Assembly: GCA_021808195.1 (NCBI GenBank) | Contig: JAKBCE010000099.1 | Coordinates: forward strand, 1 to 8,554 | Length of the DNA stretch: 8,554 nt | Direction of reading: 5' to 3' | Source: Pseudomonadota bacterium | Lineage (GTDB): Bacteria; Pseudomonadota; Gammaproteobacteria; Steroidobacterales; Steroidobacteraceae | Shown: positions 1 through 6,786 of the stretch, in pieces | Layout of the letters: each line of letters starts with the position of its first letter | Numbering within the stretch: the stretch's first letter is position 1 | Program-made: the position numbers and the translations under genes | The notes under the pieces: model-generated | Database searches by the model: none | What the model saw: only the letters and a program-made list of their open reading frames with translations | Told to the model about the DNA's origin: nothing

Positions 1-17
1 CCGAATTTGGCAACGCT

Positions 18-32
18 TCGCATACGTATTCA
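18..32 (-). promoter_or_regulatory. LacI-type operator, distal copy
   Basis: On the minus strand this site reads TGAATACGTATGCGA, identical over 15 bases to the two copies at 4840-4854 and 4864-4878. Its core ATACGTAT (22-29) is a perfect CG-centred palindrome, the form expected for a LacI-family operator. It lies just past the stop of the halogenase gene, so it probably controls a further gene whose start is left of base 1. That gene cannot be seen, and its orientation is inferred. Confidence 0.7.
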
Positions 33-62
33 TCTGATGGGAGCCGCCGGTGCGGCCCGAGA

Positions 63-1568
63 TCACTGCGGTTCGGCGCAATGTTCGGCGATGAACCGTT
101 CGTGGGTGCTCATGTGATCGACCGCACCGCGGATCAGCGCCCGGATGTTGCCGAGGAACTCCGCGCACTGCTCGGCCGGCAGGTTGTCCGCCGCCGGGTG
201 ATAACGGCGCGGCCGCAGACCCTGACCCGTCATGACCTGCAACCACGACTGTTCAGTGAACAACTCCTCACCTTCGCGAAAGATCTGTCCGGTGGCGCCA
301 AACAGCGCGAGCTTGCGCGCGAGCGCCTCCGGTGCCTCGAGTGCTGCGCAGTGGCGCCAGAACGGCGTGTCGTCGCGCTCGGTTGCCCGGTAGTGCAGGA
401 CGAGAAAATCGCGCACCTGAGCATGCTCCTCATACACCTTGCGGTTGTATTCCTCGAGGATGGCCGGGTCGAACCCGCAGTCCGGAAACAGCGCCAGCAG
501 GCGGCTGATGCCCGATTGCGCCAGATGGATCGCGGTCGATTCCAGCGGCTCGAGAAAACCGGCTGCAAGCCCGATGGCGACGCAATTGCGCACCCAGGGC
601 CGGCGCCGCACGCCGCTTGAGAAGCGGATCAGCCGCGGCTCGCCGAGTGCGCGCCCTTCGAGATTCGCCAGCAACACCGTCGCGGCCTCGTCATCGCTCA
701 TGTACTCGCTGCAATACACATGCCCGTTGCCCGTACGGTGCTGCAGCGGGATGCGCCACTGCCAGCCTGCCGGGCGCGCGTTGGCCTGCGTATAGGGACG
801 CAGCGGACCGACCGACTCGCTCTGCACCGCCAGCGCCCGATCACAGGGCAGCCAGGCGCGCCAGTCTTCCAGTTCGCTGCCGAGCGCCCGCTCGATGAGC
901 AGAGCGCGAAAGCCGGAACAGTCAATGAACAGATCACCGCCGAGGCGCTCGCCGCCCTCGAGCACCAGCGCGTCAATGAATCCGTCCGCGCCGCGTAATG
1001 CGACGTCGACAATCTTTGCATCGATGCGCCGCACACCGCGCTGCTGCGCGTACTCGCGCAGCAGGCGCCCGTAGCGGGCCGCATCGAAGTGAAAGGCGTA
1101 CTTCGGTCCAGCGATCGGACTACGCCCGATTTTCTCGAGTCGCGCCATCCGATGCGCACGGGCCGCGACCGCATTGATCGAATACGTCCATAAGTCCGCA
1201 GCCGCTGGCTCCGCGCAGCTGCGCAGCCAGTAATGCTGAAAGGGCAGCGGACCGAGCGGCAGACCGACTTCACCGAAGGCGTGCAGGTACGAGTGACCGA
1301 CGCGCAACCAATCCTTGAATTCAATGGCGAGTTTGATGGTGCCGGCGGTAGCCCGCAACATCTGGTTCTCATCGATGCCGAGGAATGTGTTGACGTTGCG
1401 GATCTGCGGGATGGTCGCCTCGCCCACACCCACCGTACCGATGGCTTCGGACTCGACGAGCACGATCTCGAGATTCGCACCCATGACACGCGCCAGCACC
1501 GCCGCGGCCAGCCACCCCGCGGTACCGCCCCCGACCACGACCACACGCTTGATGGGTAACTGGCTCAT
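63..1568 (-). CDS. Flavin-dependent (tryptophan-type) halogenase
   Basis: This 501-residue protein belongs to the PrnA/RebH-type flavin-dependent halogenases, which use FADH2, oxygen and halide to halogenate an aromatic carbon. Visible motifs are the FAD-binding GGGTAGW (13-19), the catalytic lysine K79 in TIKLAIEF (same number as PrnA Lys79), the diagnostic WQWRIP (269-274), and FLEPLEST with E343 matching the PrnA active-site glutamate Glu346. The cytoplasm is the likely site, since there is no signal peptide. I chose ATG 1568 (MSQLPIKR) because the FAD-binding strand begins there at normal distance and a GAGAA lies just upstream; a ten-residue longer start at 1598 is possible. It is somewhat shorter than PrnA. 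It follows the TonB-dependent receptor gene on the same strand, behind a terminator. No flavin reductase or tryptophan pathway gene is in view, so the substrate is unknown. Halogenase homologues beside TonB receptors are known in Xanthomonas- and Caulobacter-like bacteria; free indoles or an unrelated substrate are both possible. Confidence 0.9.
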   Translation of the reverse strand: MSQLPIKRVVVVGGGTAGWLAAAVLARVMGANLEIVLVESEAIGTVGVGEATIPQIRNVNTFLGIDENQMLRATAGTIKLAIEFKDWLRVGHSYLHAFGEVGLPLGPLPFQHYWLRSCAEPAAADLWTYSINAVAARAHRMARLEKIGRSPIAGPKYAFHFDAARYGRLLREYAQQRGVRRIDAKIVDVALRGADGFIDALVLEGGERLGGDLFIDCSGFRALLIERALGSELEDWRAWLPCDRALAVQSESVGPLRPYTQANARPAGWQWRIPLQHRTGNGHVYCSEYMSDDEAATVLLANLEGRALGEPRLIRFSSGVRRRPWVRNCVAIGLAAGFLEPLESTAIHLAQSGISRLLALFPDCGFDPAILEEYNRKVYEEHAQVRDFLVLHYRATERDDTPFWRHCAALEAPEALARKLALFGATGQIFREGEELFTEQSWLQVMTGQGLRPRRYHPAADNLPAEQCAEFLGNIRALIRGAVDHMSTHERFIAEHCAEPQ

Positions 1569-1612
1569 TCGCGTTTCTCGCGCCCCGCCGGCGGCCATGC
1601 TAGCACGGTCGG

Positions 1613-1650
1613 ATAAGAAAGGACCCTGCCGACTCGCGCCGGCAGGGTCC
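1613..1650 (-). terminator. Intrinsic terminator between receptor and halogenase genes
   Basis: A perfect 11-bp inverted repeat (GGACCCTGCCG at 1621-1631 and CGGCAGGGTCC at 1640-1650) encloses an 8-base loop. Read on the minus strand, the stem is followed directly by TTTCTTAT (1620-1613), a U-rich tract. The hairpin begins 27 bases after the receptor stop and ends about 45 bases before the halogenase start. It should stop, or at least attenuate, transcription coming from the receptor gene. Confidence 0.85.
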
Positions 1651-1676
1651 GAGGGGGTGCGTCAGATCACCTGGTT

Positions 1677-4622
1677 TTACTGGAACGAGTACGAGAACCC
1701 GAGGCTGTAGGTCCGCGGGTACTCCTCCCACGTCAGCACCTGGCGCGGGTCGTTGTTCTGGTACGTCTGCATGCCCTGCGCGGTGAGATTCGACCCGGTC
1801 GCAATCAGCGTCAAACCGTTCAGCATGCCACTGCTGAACGCGTAGCTGATCTGTGCTGCCACCGTTGCCTGGCCCGCGACGATCTGCTCGACGCGGGTTG
1901 CGCTGATGCCGAACACGCGGCCGAGGTAGCTCGAGCGGATGCTGTCCGACACGTTGGCCTGGAAGCCGCCGTGCTGGTAGTACAGGGTGTAATTATCATC
2001 CCACTTCGAGAGACCGGAGACGGTCACGGGCTCGCTGTTGCCCGGGTAGTACACGGCGCTCCAGGTACGATCCACGCTTGCCAGCACGCCGAACCCGTCC
2101 AGCCAATGCGTCAGATCTCCCAGCGGCAGGTTGGTTGCGACCTGCGCGCCGTAGATGTGGCCCGTGCCCTGGTTGTCCGGGATCGTCAGGATGCCGTACG
2201 TGGTACCCAGCTGCGCCTGCTGCGCGGGCGTCAGGTATCCAGAGGCGTACTGCGAGAAGTTTGCCAGCGTCGCCGCGTTCGGATTGATGTAGTCGGACAG
2301 ATCGATGTAGTACCCGGAGAGCTGTACGTACCCCTGCCCGCCCGTGGCGCACAGCGATGAGTTCTTCGCCTCGTTGCCCGTGCAGCTGTAGCCGCCGTGA
2401 CTCGAGAAGTAGTGCTCCATGCTGAGGTTGTAGTTCGTCGCCATCGTCGGCTTCAGCGCCGGATTGCCGCCGGTGCCGCTGAAGTACGCGAGGTTCGGGT
2501 TGCTGTTCGTCAGCCCGGTGACATTAGTGCTGATGCCGAAGCTGGCGCTCATGTTATCCATGCGCGGTCGAGACATCGTGCGAGCAACGCTGGCGCGAAT
2601 GTCATTGTTGTCCGGTAGCGAGAACACCAGGTTCAGGCTCGGCAGGACACGCGTGTAGCTCGTGCCGCCCATCGTCGGCAGCAATATCGTCGTGACCGAT
2701 CCGCCGGCGGTTGAGCCCGGCGCCACCCGTGAGCCTTCCGAAGTCTGCCCGGTGTGCACGACCTGCACACCGAAGTTGCCGCGCAGTCCGACCGCGTCAC
2801 CGAGGTTGGTATGCAGGTTGAACTGCAGGAAGCCGGTCGTGTCGTTTTCGTTCACAATCCAGTTCGGCGGCACGGCGATCGAGGACAGTGCCGTCGGGTA
2901 CAGCGCCAGATTGCCGGTCGAGATCAGCGAGAACGGGTTGTACAGCGTTTCGGGGCCCACACCCATGAAGCCGAGCGCCGCCGTGGTGTTCGACTCGAGG
3001 GCCGCCGAGGTGATCGGCGCGGTCGTGGTGGCGCCGCAGCTGACCAGCAGGCAGCCGTTCGGCGCACCCGGCAGGACCAGGAACGCCTGCGAAATATTGT
3101 AGGTCTTGTTGCGGCGACGACGGTCAACACCGAATTCGATGCTCGAAAGGGGACCGCGGTCGAAGTAGTGGGTGGCCGACAGCTTGAGATTGGCGATTTG
3201 ATCCTCGGTGTGCGGCTGATTGATGAATCCGGCCTGGACCAGATTCGAGCCCGCGCCCCAGCCCTGCGGGTCGGTCAGTACGATGTTGCTGCCGTTCAAA
3301 CCCTGCGACAGATTGAGGAACAGCTCACCGTTGCTGCCCTCGTAGAAGTTGACGTTTGTTCCCGGCAGCGTTGCTTCGTTCGCCGGTCCGTTGTAGCCGT
3401 AGCCGGAGTATGATTCGAGGAATTGATCGTCGCGCTCGGCGCGGCTGTAGCTGCCGCTGAGACCAGCCACCCAGTTGTCGGCCAGACGCAGATGGTTGTG
3501 CCACAGCACGTTGTAGACGCGTGCCTGGTAATGGTTGTAGTCGTTGCGGATGACCGGGTAGACGTTCTGGAACGTGCCACTGGTGTAGAACCCGTTGCTG
3601 AGCGTTCCCGGCACGATCGTCTCGTGGCTACCGTAGGCGAGCGGGAATTCCGCGCCCTTGGCCTGCTGCGTCTCGTTCGTATTCTCGTAGGTCATATCGA
3701 GCGTGCTGGTGAAGGCGCTCGAGGGCTGCCATTCCAGGGTGGCGAGATAGCCGTTGCGCACCAGCAGGTCGGAGATGTTGTAGTTCTTCGATCCACCGAT
3801 AATCAGACGTGGCGCGCTGGCGGTGCCGATGTTGTCGTAGCCCCAGGGCGCCTGGTGCAGGATATGCGAAGGGTTCGACTCCAGGTCGATGCCCAGGGTC
3901 ACACCCAGGGTGTGATGCAGGAACTGGTCCGCGAACACGCCGTTGATGTCATGGCCGGAGTTGCTCACGCCCGGACCCGGCATGACCTGATTCGGCTCCA
4001 TCCATTGGTAGTTCGCATTCAGCGTCGCGACCGGCTTGGATTGCGACAGCGGTCGCATCGTCTTCATGTTCACCGTGCCGGCGATGCCCGGATCGATCAT
4101 GTCGGCGCTCGGGCTGAAGTGCACGATAACGGTATCGAACCAGCTGGGCGGGTACTGGTCGAGCTGCACGTCGCGGTTGTTCGCGGTGCTCGGCTGGATT
4201 GCCCCGTCCACCTGCGTGGAGATGAAATCCGAGCTCATGCCGTGGATGGTGAGCTCCTGCGGACGGCCGTTTACGGTCTGCACCGCAAGGCCTGGCAGAC
4301 GTCCCAGCGCATCGGCGATGCTGGTGCCGGGCAGCTGACCGATCTGCTGCGAGGAGACCGCCTCGACGATGGAGTCGGAGTTCTTCTGGATGGCGATCGA
4401 GTTCTGGATGCTGCTGACGAAGCCGTTGACGATGACCTGGTGCAGCAGATCGGCGTTGGCCACCTGCTTGGCGGCCTTCTTCTTTTGAGCGGTGCTTTGC
4501 GCGCTTGCGCTCTGCGGCGCGGCGTGTGCCGTGACCGGAATGACGGCGGCAACGGCGGCGGCGCCGAAGCAGGCGGTGGCGACCGCCAATTCGAGAATGC
4601 TGCGCTTGCGACTGGTAATCAC
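1677..4622 (-). CDS. TonB-dependent outer-membrane receptor, probably for alpha-glucan oligosaccharides
   Basis: This 981-residue protein is a TonB-dependent transporter of the Xanthomonas/Caulobacter carbohydrate-type subfamily. It would carry a ligand across the outer membrane using TonB energy. Residues 1-34 form a signal peptide: a TSRKR basic start, an Ala/Val-rich core and an AHA/AP cleavage site. A likely TonB box, QVIVNG (62-67), precedes a plug with the family hallmarks SIQNSIAIQKNSDSIVEAV, IGQLPGTSIADALGRLPG, the VNGR stretch and GIAGTVNMKT. The rest is Ser/Thr/Asn- and Tyr-rich beta-barrel ending TYSLGFSYSFQ. There is no STN domain. GTG 4622 is chosen because it gives a complete signal peptide and has a G-rich stretch a few bases upstream; the frame stays open further upstream, but that part runs through the operators and antisense to the glucosidase. 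Two close Cys pairs (524/529 and 747/758) probably lie in extracellular loops. Divergence from an alpha-glucosidase with shared operators suggests maltodextrin-like ligands; this is inference. Confidence 0.92.
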   Translation of the reverse strand: MITSRKRSILELAVATACFGAAAVAAVIPVTAHAAPQSASAQSTAQKKKAAKQVANADLLHQVIVNGFVSSIQNSIAIQKNSDSIVEAVSSQQIGQLPGTSIADALGRLPGLAVQTVNGRPQELTIHGMSSDFISTQVDGAIQPSTANNRDVQLDQYPPSWFDTVIVHFSPSADMIDPGIAGTVNMKTMRPLSQSKPVATLNANYQWMEPNQVMPGPGVSNSGHDINGVFADQFLHHTLGVTLGIDLESNPSHILHQAPWGYDNIGTASAPRLIIGGSKNYNISDLLVRNGYLATLEWQPSSAFTSTLDMTYENTNETQQAKGAEFPLAYGSHETIVPGTLSNGFYTSGTFQNVYPVIRNDYNHYQARVYNVLWHNHLRLADNWVAGLSGSYSRAERDDQFLESYSGYGYNGPANEATLPGTNVNFYEGSNGELFLNLSQGLNGSNIVLTDPQGWGAGSNLVQAGFINQPHTEDQIANLKLSATHYFDRGPLSSIEFGVDRRRRNKTYNISQAFLVLPGAPNGCLLVSCGATTTAPITSAALESNTTAALGFMGVGPETLYNPFSLISTGNLALYPTALSSIAVPPNWIVNENDTTGFLQFNLHTNLGDAVGLRGNFGVQVVHTGQTSEGSRVAPGSTAGGSVTTILLPTMGGTSYTRVLPSLNLVFSLPDNNDIRASVARTMSRPRMDNMSASFGISTNVTGLTNSNPNLAYFSGTGGNPALKPTMATNYNLSMEHYFSSHGGYSCTGNEAKNSSLCATGGQGYVQLSGYYIDLSDYINPNAATLANFSQYASGYLTPAQQAQLGTTYGILTIPDNQGTGHIYGAQVATNLPLGDLTHWLDGFGVLASVDRTWSAVYYPGNSEPVTVSGLSKWDDNYTLYYQHGGFQANVSDSIRSSYLGRVFGISATRVEQIVAGQATVAAQISYAFSSGMLNGLTLIATGSNLTAQGMQTYQNNDPRQVLTWEEYPRTYSLGFSYSFQ

Positions 4623-4660
4623 GAGACCCCCCCGAGGGCAAAAATGTACATGGCAACGAC

Positions 4661-4678
4661 CGGTCCGTTGACGGACCG
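4661..4678. repeat. 18-bp near-palindrome in receptor leader
   Basis: CGGTCCGT (4661-4668) and ACGGACCG (4671-4678) are perfect 8-base inverted arms around a central TG. The element begins 39 bases upstream of the receptor GTG start, so it is probably in the 5' leader. It does not resemble the ATACGTAT operator. It could be a binding site for a second dimeric regulator or a leader hairpin; nothing in the sequence decides between these. Confidence 0.4.
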
Positions 4679-4744
4679 CGGTTCGCGACGACTGCCGGGC
4701 ACGCACCTGTGACGCCGGCCGCCGACGCAATGAAACTGTCACGA

Positions 4745-4758
4745 ATGATTCGTATGCA
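4745..4758. promoter_or_regulatory. Degenerate LacI-type operator copy
   Basis: The stretch ATGATTCGTATGC keeps both ends of the consensus ATGAATACGTATGC, namely ATGA and CGTATGC, but has lost one base and changed one in the left half. It sits 34 bp centre to centre from the intact site at 4778-4792, on the receptor side. It also overlaps a 13-bp inverted repeat, ACGAAT-G-ATTCGT (4741-4753). It may be a weak auxiliary operator, a decayed one, or coincidence. Confidence 0.35.
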
Positions 4759-4777
4759 ACACCGCGAAAGCAAGCGA

Positions 4778-4792
4778 CCGCATACGTATTCA
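4778..4792 (-). promoter_or_regulatory. LacI-type operator, receptor side
   Basis: On the minus strand this reads TGAATACGTATGCGG, 14 of 15 bases identical to the other intact copies. The palindromic core ATACGTAT is at 4782-4789. The site lies about 155 bases upstream of the receptor start codon and points the same way as that gene, so it is the best candidate for controlling the receptor promoter. Confidence 0.7.
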
Positions 4793-4839
4793 TGCGCCGA
4801 TGCGGCGGCGCAACGACGGTCCGTGGCGTCGCTTTGCTA

Positions 4840-4854
4840 TGAATACGTATGCGA
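4840..4854 (+). promoter_or_regulatory. LacI-type operator, glucosidase side, first of two
   Basis: The site reads TGAATACGTATGCGA with the core ATACGTAT at 4843-4850. An identical 15-mer begins exactly 24 bp downstream. The pair lies 72 to 110 bases upstream of the alpha-glucosidase start, where its promoter would be expected. The CG-centred symmetry fits a LacI-family dimer inserting hinge-helix leucines at the central CpG, which is established for that family. Confidence 0.72.
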
Positions 4855-4863
4855 AACTTGCGC

Positions 4864-4878
4864 TGAATACGTATGCGA
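4864..4878 (+). promoter_or_regulatory. LacI-type operator, glucosidase side, second of two
   Basis: This is an exact 15-base direct repeat of the preceding operator, with the core ATACGTAT at 4867-4874. The 24-bp spacing is a little over two helical turns, so two dimers could sit side by side on neighbouring but not identical faces. It is the operator closest to the alpha-glucosidase gene. Confidence 0.72.
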
Positions 4879-4949
4879 GGACGACCGGGGTGGCGCGCAG
4901 CGGCGCCGAGCTGTGTCACAGTAGGACCAACGACACGCAATGCACGAAC

Positions 4950-6566
4950 ATGACTGACAATCGCTGGTGGCGGGGGGCGGTGATCTACCAGATCTATCCG
5001 CGCAGCTTTCAAGACAGCAATGGGGACGGGGTCGGGGACCTGCCGGGCATCATTGAGCGGCTCGATTACGTGGCCGGACTCGATGTCGATGCCATCTGGG
5101 TGTCGCCGTTCTTCAAGTCGCCGATGGCGGATTTCGGCTATGACGTGTCCGATTACCGGGCGGTCGACCCGATGTTCGGAGCGCTCGAGGACTTCGACCG
5201 GCTGGTCACCGAGGCGCACCGGCGCGGCCTGAAGGTGATGATCGACCAGGTGCTCAGTCACACCTCGGCGGAGCATCCGTGGTTTCATGAGAGCCGCTCG
5301 AGCCGCACGAATCCCAAGGCGGACTGGTACGTCTGGGCCGATCCGCGCGAGGACGGCTCACCGCCGAACAACTGGCAGGCCATCTTCGGCGGGCCGGCCT
5401 GGCGCTGGGAGCCGCGTCGCCGCCAGTACTACCTGCACAACTTCCTTGACTCCCAGCCGGATCTGAATTTCCACAACCCCCAGGTACCGGCCGCGATGCT
5501 GGAGAACCTGGAGTTCTGGCTGCGGCGCGGCATCGACGGCGTGCGCCTCGATGCGATCAATTTCTGCTACCACGACCGGCGGCTGCGCGACAACCCGGCC
5601 AAACCTGAGCGCGAGCGCACCGGTCGGGGCTTCAGTCCCGACAACCCGTACGCCTACCAGTATCACTGGTACAACAACACCCAGCCGGAGAACCTCGCGT
5701 TCCTCGAGCGGGTGCGTCGGTTGCTCGATCAGTATCCGGGTGTCGCGGCGCTGGGGGAGATTTCGTCCGAAGACTCCCTCGGCACCATGGCCGAGTACGT
5801 CGGGGAGCACCGGCTGCACATGGCCTACTCCTTCGAGCTGCTCACCGAGGAGTACCGCGCCGCGCACATCCGCAGTACGGTCGAGGCGCTCGAGCAGCGC
5901 ATGCCGCACGGCTGGCCATGCTGGACGATTTCCAATCACGATGTGGCCCGCGTGCTGACCCGTTGGGGCGGCGAGCACGCCTCCCCTCGCCTCGCCACGC
6001 TGCTCAGCGCCATGGTCTGTTCGCTGCGCGGCTCGGTATGCGTCTACCAGGGCGAGGAGCTCGGCCTGCCCGAGGCGGGAGTGCCCTACGAGGCGTTGCG
6101 CGACCCGTTCGGCATCGCGTTCTGGCCGAACTTCAAGGGCCGGGACGGCTGCCGCACACCGATGCCGTGGGTCGATCACGCCGGCGGGGGATTCAGTCGG
6201 GGCGTGCCCTGGCTGCCGGTCCCGGCCGAACACCTGCCCCTCGCCGTCTCCCGGCAAGAGCACGATCCGGATTCGCCGCTGCATGGCTTTCGGCGCTTCC
6301 TGCGCTGGCGGCGCGAGCAGCCGGCGCTGCGCTGGGGTGCGATCCGCTTCCTCGAGCTGCCCGAGCCCCTGCTCGGCTTCACCCGCCAGCTCGACGGGCA
6401 GACGGTGCTGGCCGTGTTCAACCTGGGCGGGCAGGCGCAGCAGAGCGCACTGCCGCTGGCCGGCCCGGTGACCGCCGTGAACGGGCACGGCCTTAAGAGC
6501 GGCAGCGTGAACGGTACGGTAGCGCTGCTCCCGCCGCATGGTGTGCTGTTCGCAACAGTGTCGTGA
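4950..6566 (+). CDS. GH13 alpha-glucosidase (GH13_23-like)
   Basis: This 538-residue enzyme should hydrolyse terminal alpha-glucosidic bonds in maltose or short maltodextrins and may also transfer glucosyl groups. The GH13 barrel begins at YQIYPRSFQDSNGDGVGDL (13-31). Conserved region I is DQVLSH (99-104), region II is GVRLDAINF with nucleophile D201, region III is GEIS with acid/base E270, and region IV is SNHD with D331. The DQVLSH and GEIS variants resemble the Halomonas HaG and Xanthomonas XgtA group, whose triad is numbered almost the same. I see no signal peptide, so a cytoplasmic enzyme is likely. ATG 4950 is preferred because the GH13 fold starts within ten residues; the open frame reaches back to 4800 but crosses the operators. 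No good ribosome-binding site is visible, only AGGA at 4923-4926. A six-codon minimal frame (4940-4957) overlaps the start. It is divergent from the receptor gene and shares its operators. Confidence 0.93.
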   Translation: MTDNRWWRGAVIYQIYPRSFQDSNGDGVGDLPGIIERLDYVAGLDVDAIWVSPFFKSPMADFGYDVSDYRAVDPMFGALEDFDRLVTEAHRRGLKVMIDQVLSHTSAEHPWFHESRSSRTNPKADWYVWADPREDGSPPNNWQAIFGGPAWRWEPRRRQYYLHNFLDSQPDLNFHNPQVPAAMLENLEFWLRRGIDGVRLDAINFCYHDRRLRDNPAKPERERTGRGFSPDNPYAYQYHWYNNTQPENLAFLERVRRLLDQYPGVAALGEISSEDSLGTMAEYVGEHRLHMAYSFELLTEEYRAAHIRSTVEALEQRMPHGWPCWTISNHDVARVLTRWGGEHASPRLATLLSAMVCSLRGSVCVYQGEELGLPEAGVPYEALRDPFGIAFWPNFKGRDGCRTPMPWVDHAGGGFSRGVPWLPVPAEHLPLAVSRQEHDPDSPLHGFRRFLRWRREQPALRWGAIRFLELPEPLLGFTRQLDGQTVLAVFNLGGQAQQSALPLAGPVTAVNGHGLKSGSVNGTVALLPPHGVLFATVS

Positions 6567-6629
6567 TGCACGGCCTGCGGATGCCGCCAATTGCCCGCCC
6601 AAATGTGGCGCTTGCGCAACATTCACTAT

Positions 6630-6658
6630 TTGGGGCACCCGCTGGCATGATTTAGACT
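6630..6658 (+). promoter_or_regulatory. Possible sigma70-type promoter for the lacI unit
   Basis: TTGGGG (6630-6635) and TAGACT (6653-6658) stand 17 bases apart, the ideal spacing, and match the consensus at three and four of six positions. They lie about 130 bases upstream of the chosen lacI start, in the 220-bp gap after the alpha-glucosidase gene. No copy of the ATACGTAT operator is present in this gap, so the regulator does not appear to control itself through that site. Confidence 0.35.
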
Positions 6659-6773
6659 AGGCTCGCTGAAGTGCCCAATTCGAGGCGAGGGGGAGCGGCC
6701 GATGGGCCGTGCGAGCGTACATGCCGAACGGACAAACCGCCGAGGCGGATCACACGCACACCCGGGTTCAGCC

Positions 6774-6778
6774 GGAGG
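6774..6778 (+). promoter_or_regulatory. Ribosome binding site deciding the lacI start
   Basis: GGAGG sits eight bases upstream of GTG 6787. It is the best Shine-Dalgarno match near any candidate start and places the first residue ten codons before the DNA-binding helix-turn-helix, as is normal in the LacI family. The upstream candidates GTG 6709 and ATG 6721 have no comparable site. Confidence 0.75.
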
Positions 6779-6786
6779 ACTGCGCG

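Larger units (their letters stand above)
4623..4949. promoter_or_regulatory. Divergent control region between receptor and alpha-glucosidase genes
   Basis: This 327-bp gap separates two divergent genes. It holds three close copies of the CG-centred 15-bp operator (4778-4792, 4840-4854, 4864-4878), one degenerate copy (4745-4758) and an unrelated 18-bp near-palindrome (4661-4678). The operators split into two groups, one nearer each gene, as expected if both promoters are repressed. I could not assign -35/-10 boxes with confidence on either strand. Open frames running through this region on both strands are extensions of the flanking genes and are unlikely to be translated. Confidence 0.75.

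Noticed and set aside
43..56. GCCGC-CGGT-GCGGC hairpin after the halogenase stop as a terminator
   Set aside because: The stem is only five pairs and no U-rich tract follows on the minus strand.
3423..4712. 429-codon open frame on the plus strand inside the receptor gene
   Set aside because: It is antisense to a clear TonB-dependent receptor. The translation is rich in Arg, Val and Asp with no recognisable domain, as expected for a GC-rich shadow frame.
4745..4878. Repeats considered as a small CRISPR array or mobile-element ends
   Set aside because: Units are only 15 bp, occur in both orientations with irregular spacing, and are palindromic in the core; this is operator architecture. No cas or transposase gene is near.
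4800..4949. Fifty-residue N-terminal extension of the alpha-glucosidase
   Set aside because: The repeated NTYA residues in it are just the translated operators, and GH13 homology begins right after ATG 4950.
4623..5288. Receptor frame extending 222 codons upstream of GTG 4622
   Set aside because: A complete signal peptide starts at GTG 4622. The extension would cross the operators and lie antisense to the start of the alpha-glucosidase.
5358..6638. 426-codon open frame on the minus strand under the alpha-glucosidase gene
   Set aside because: It lies antisense to a gene with every GH13 motif intact, and its own translation shows no domain.
6632..6647. Possible sigma54 promoter (GG-N10-GC) before lacI
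   Set aside because: Only the GG and GC pairs fit; the surrounding bases match the TGGCAC/TTGCA consensus poorly, and the region is GC-rich enough for this to be chance.
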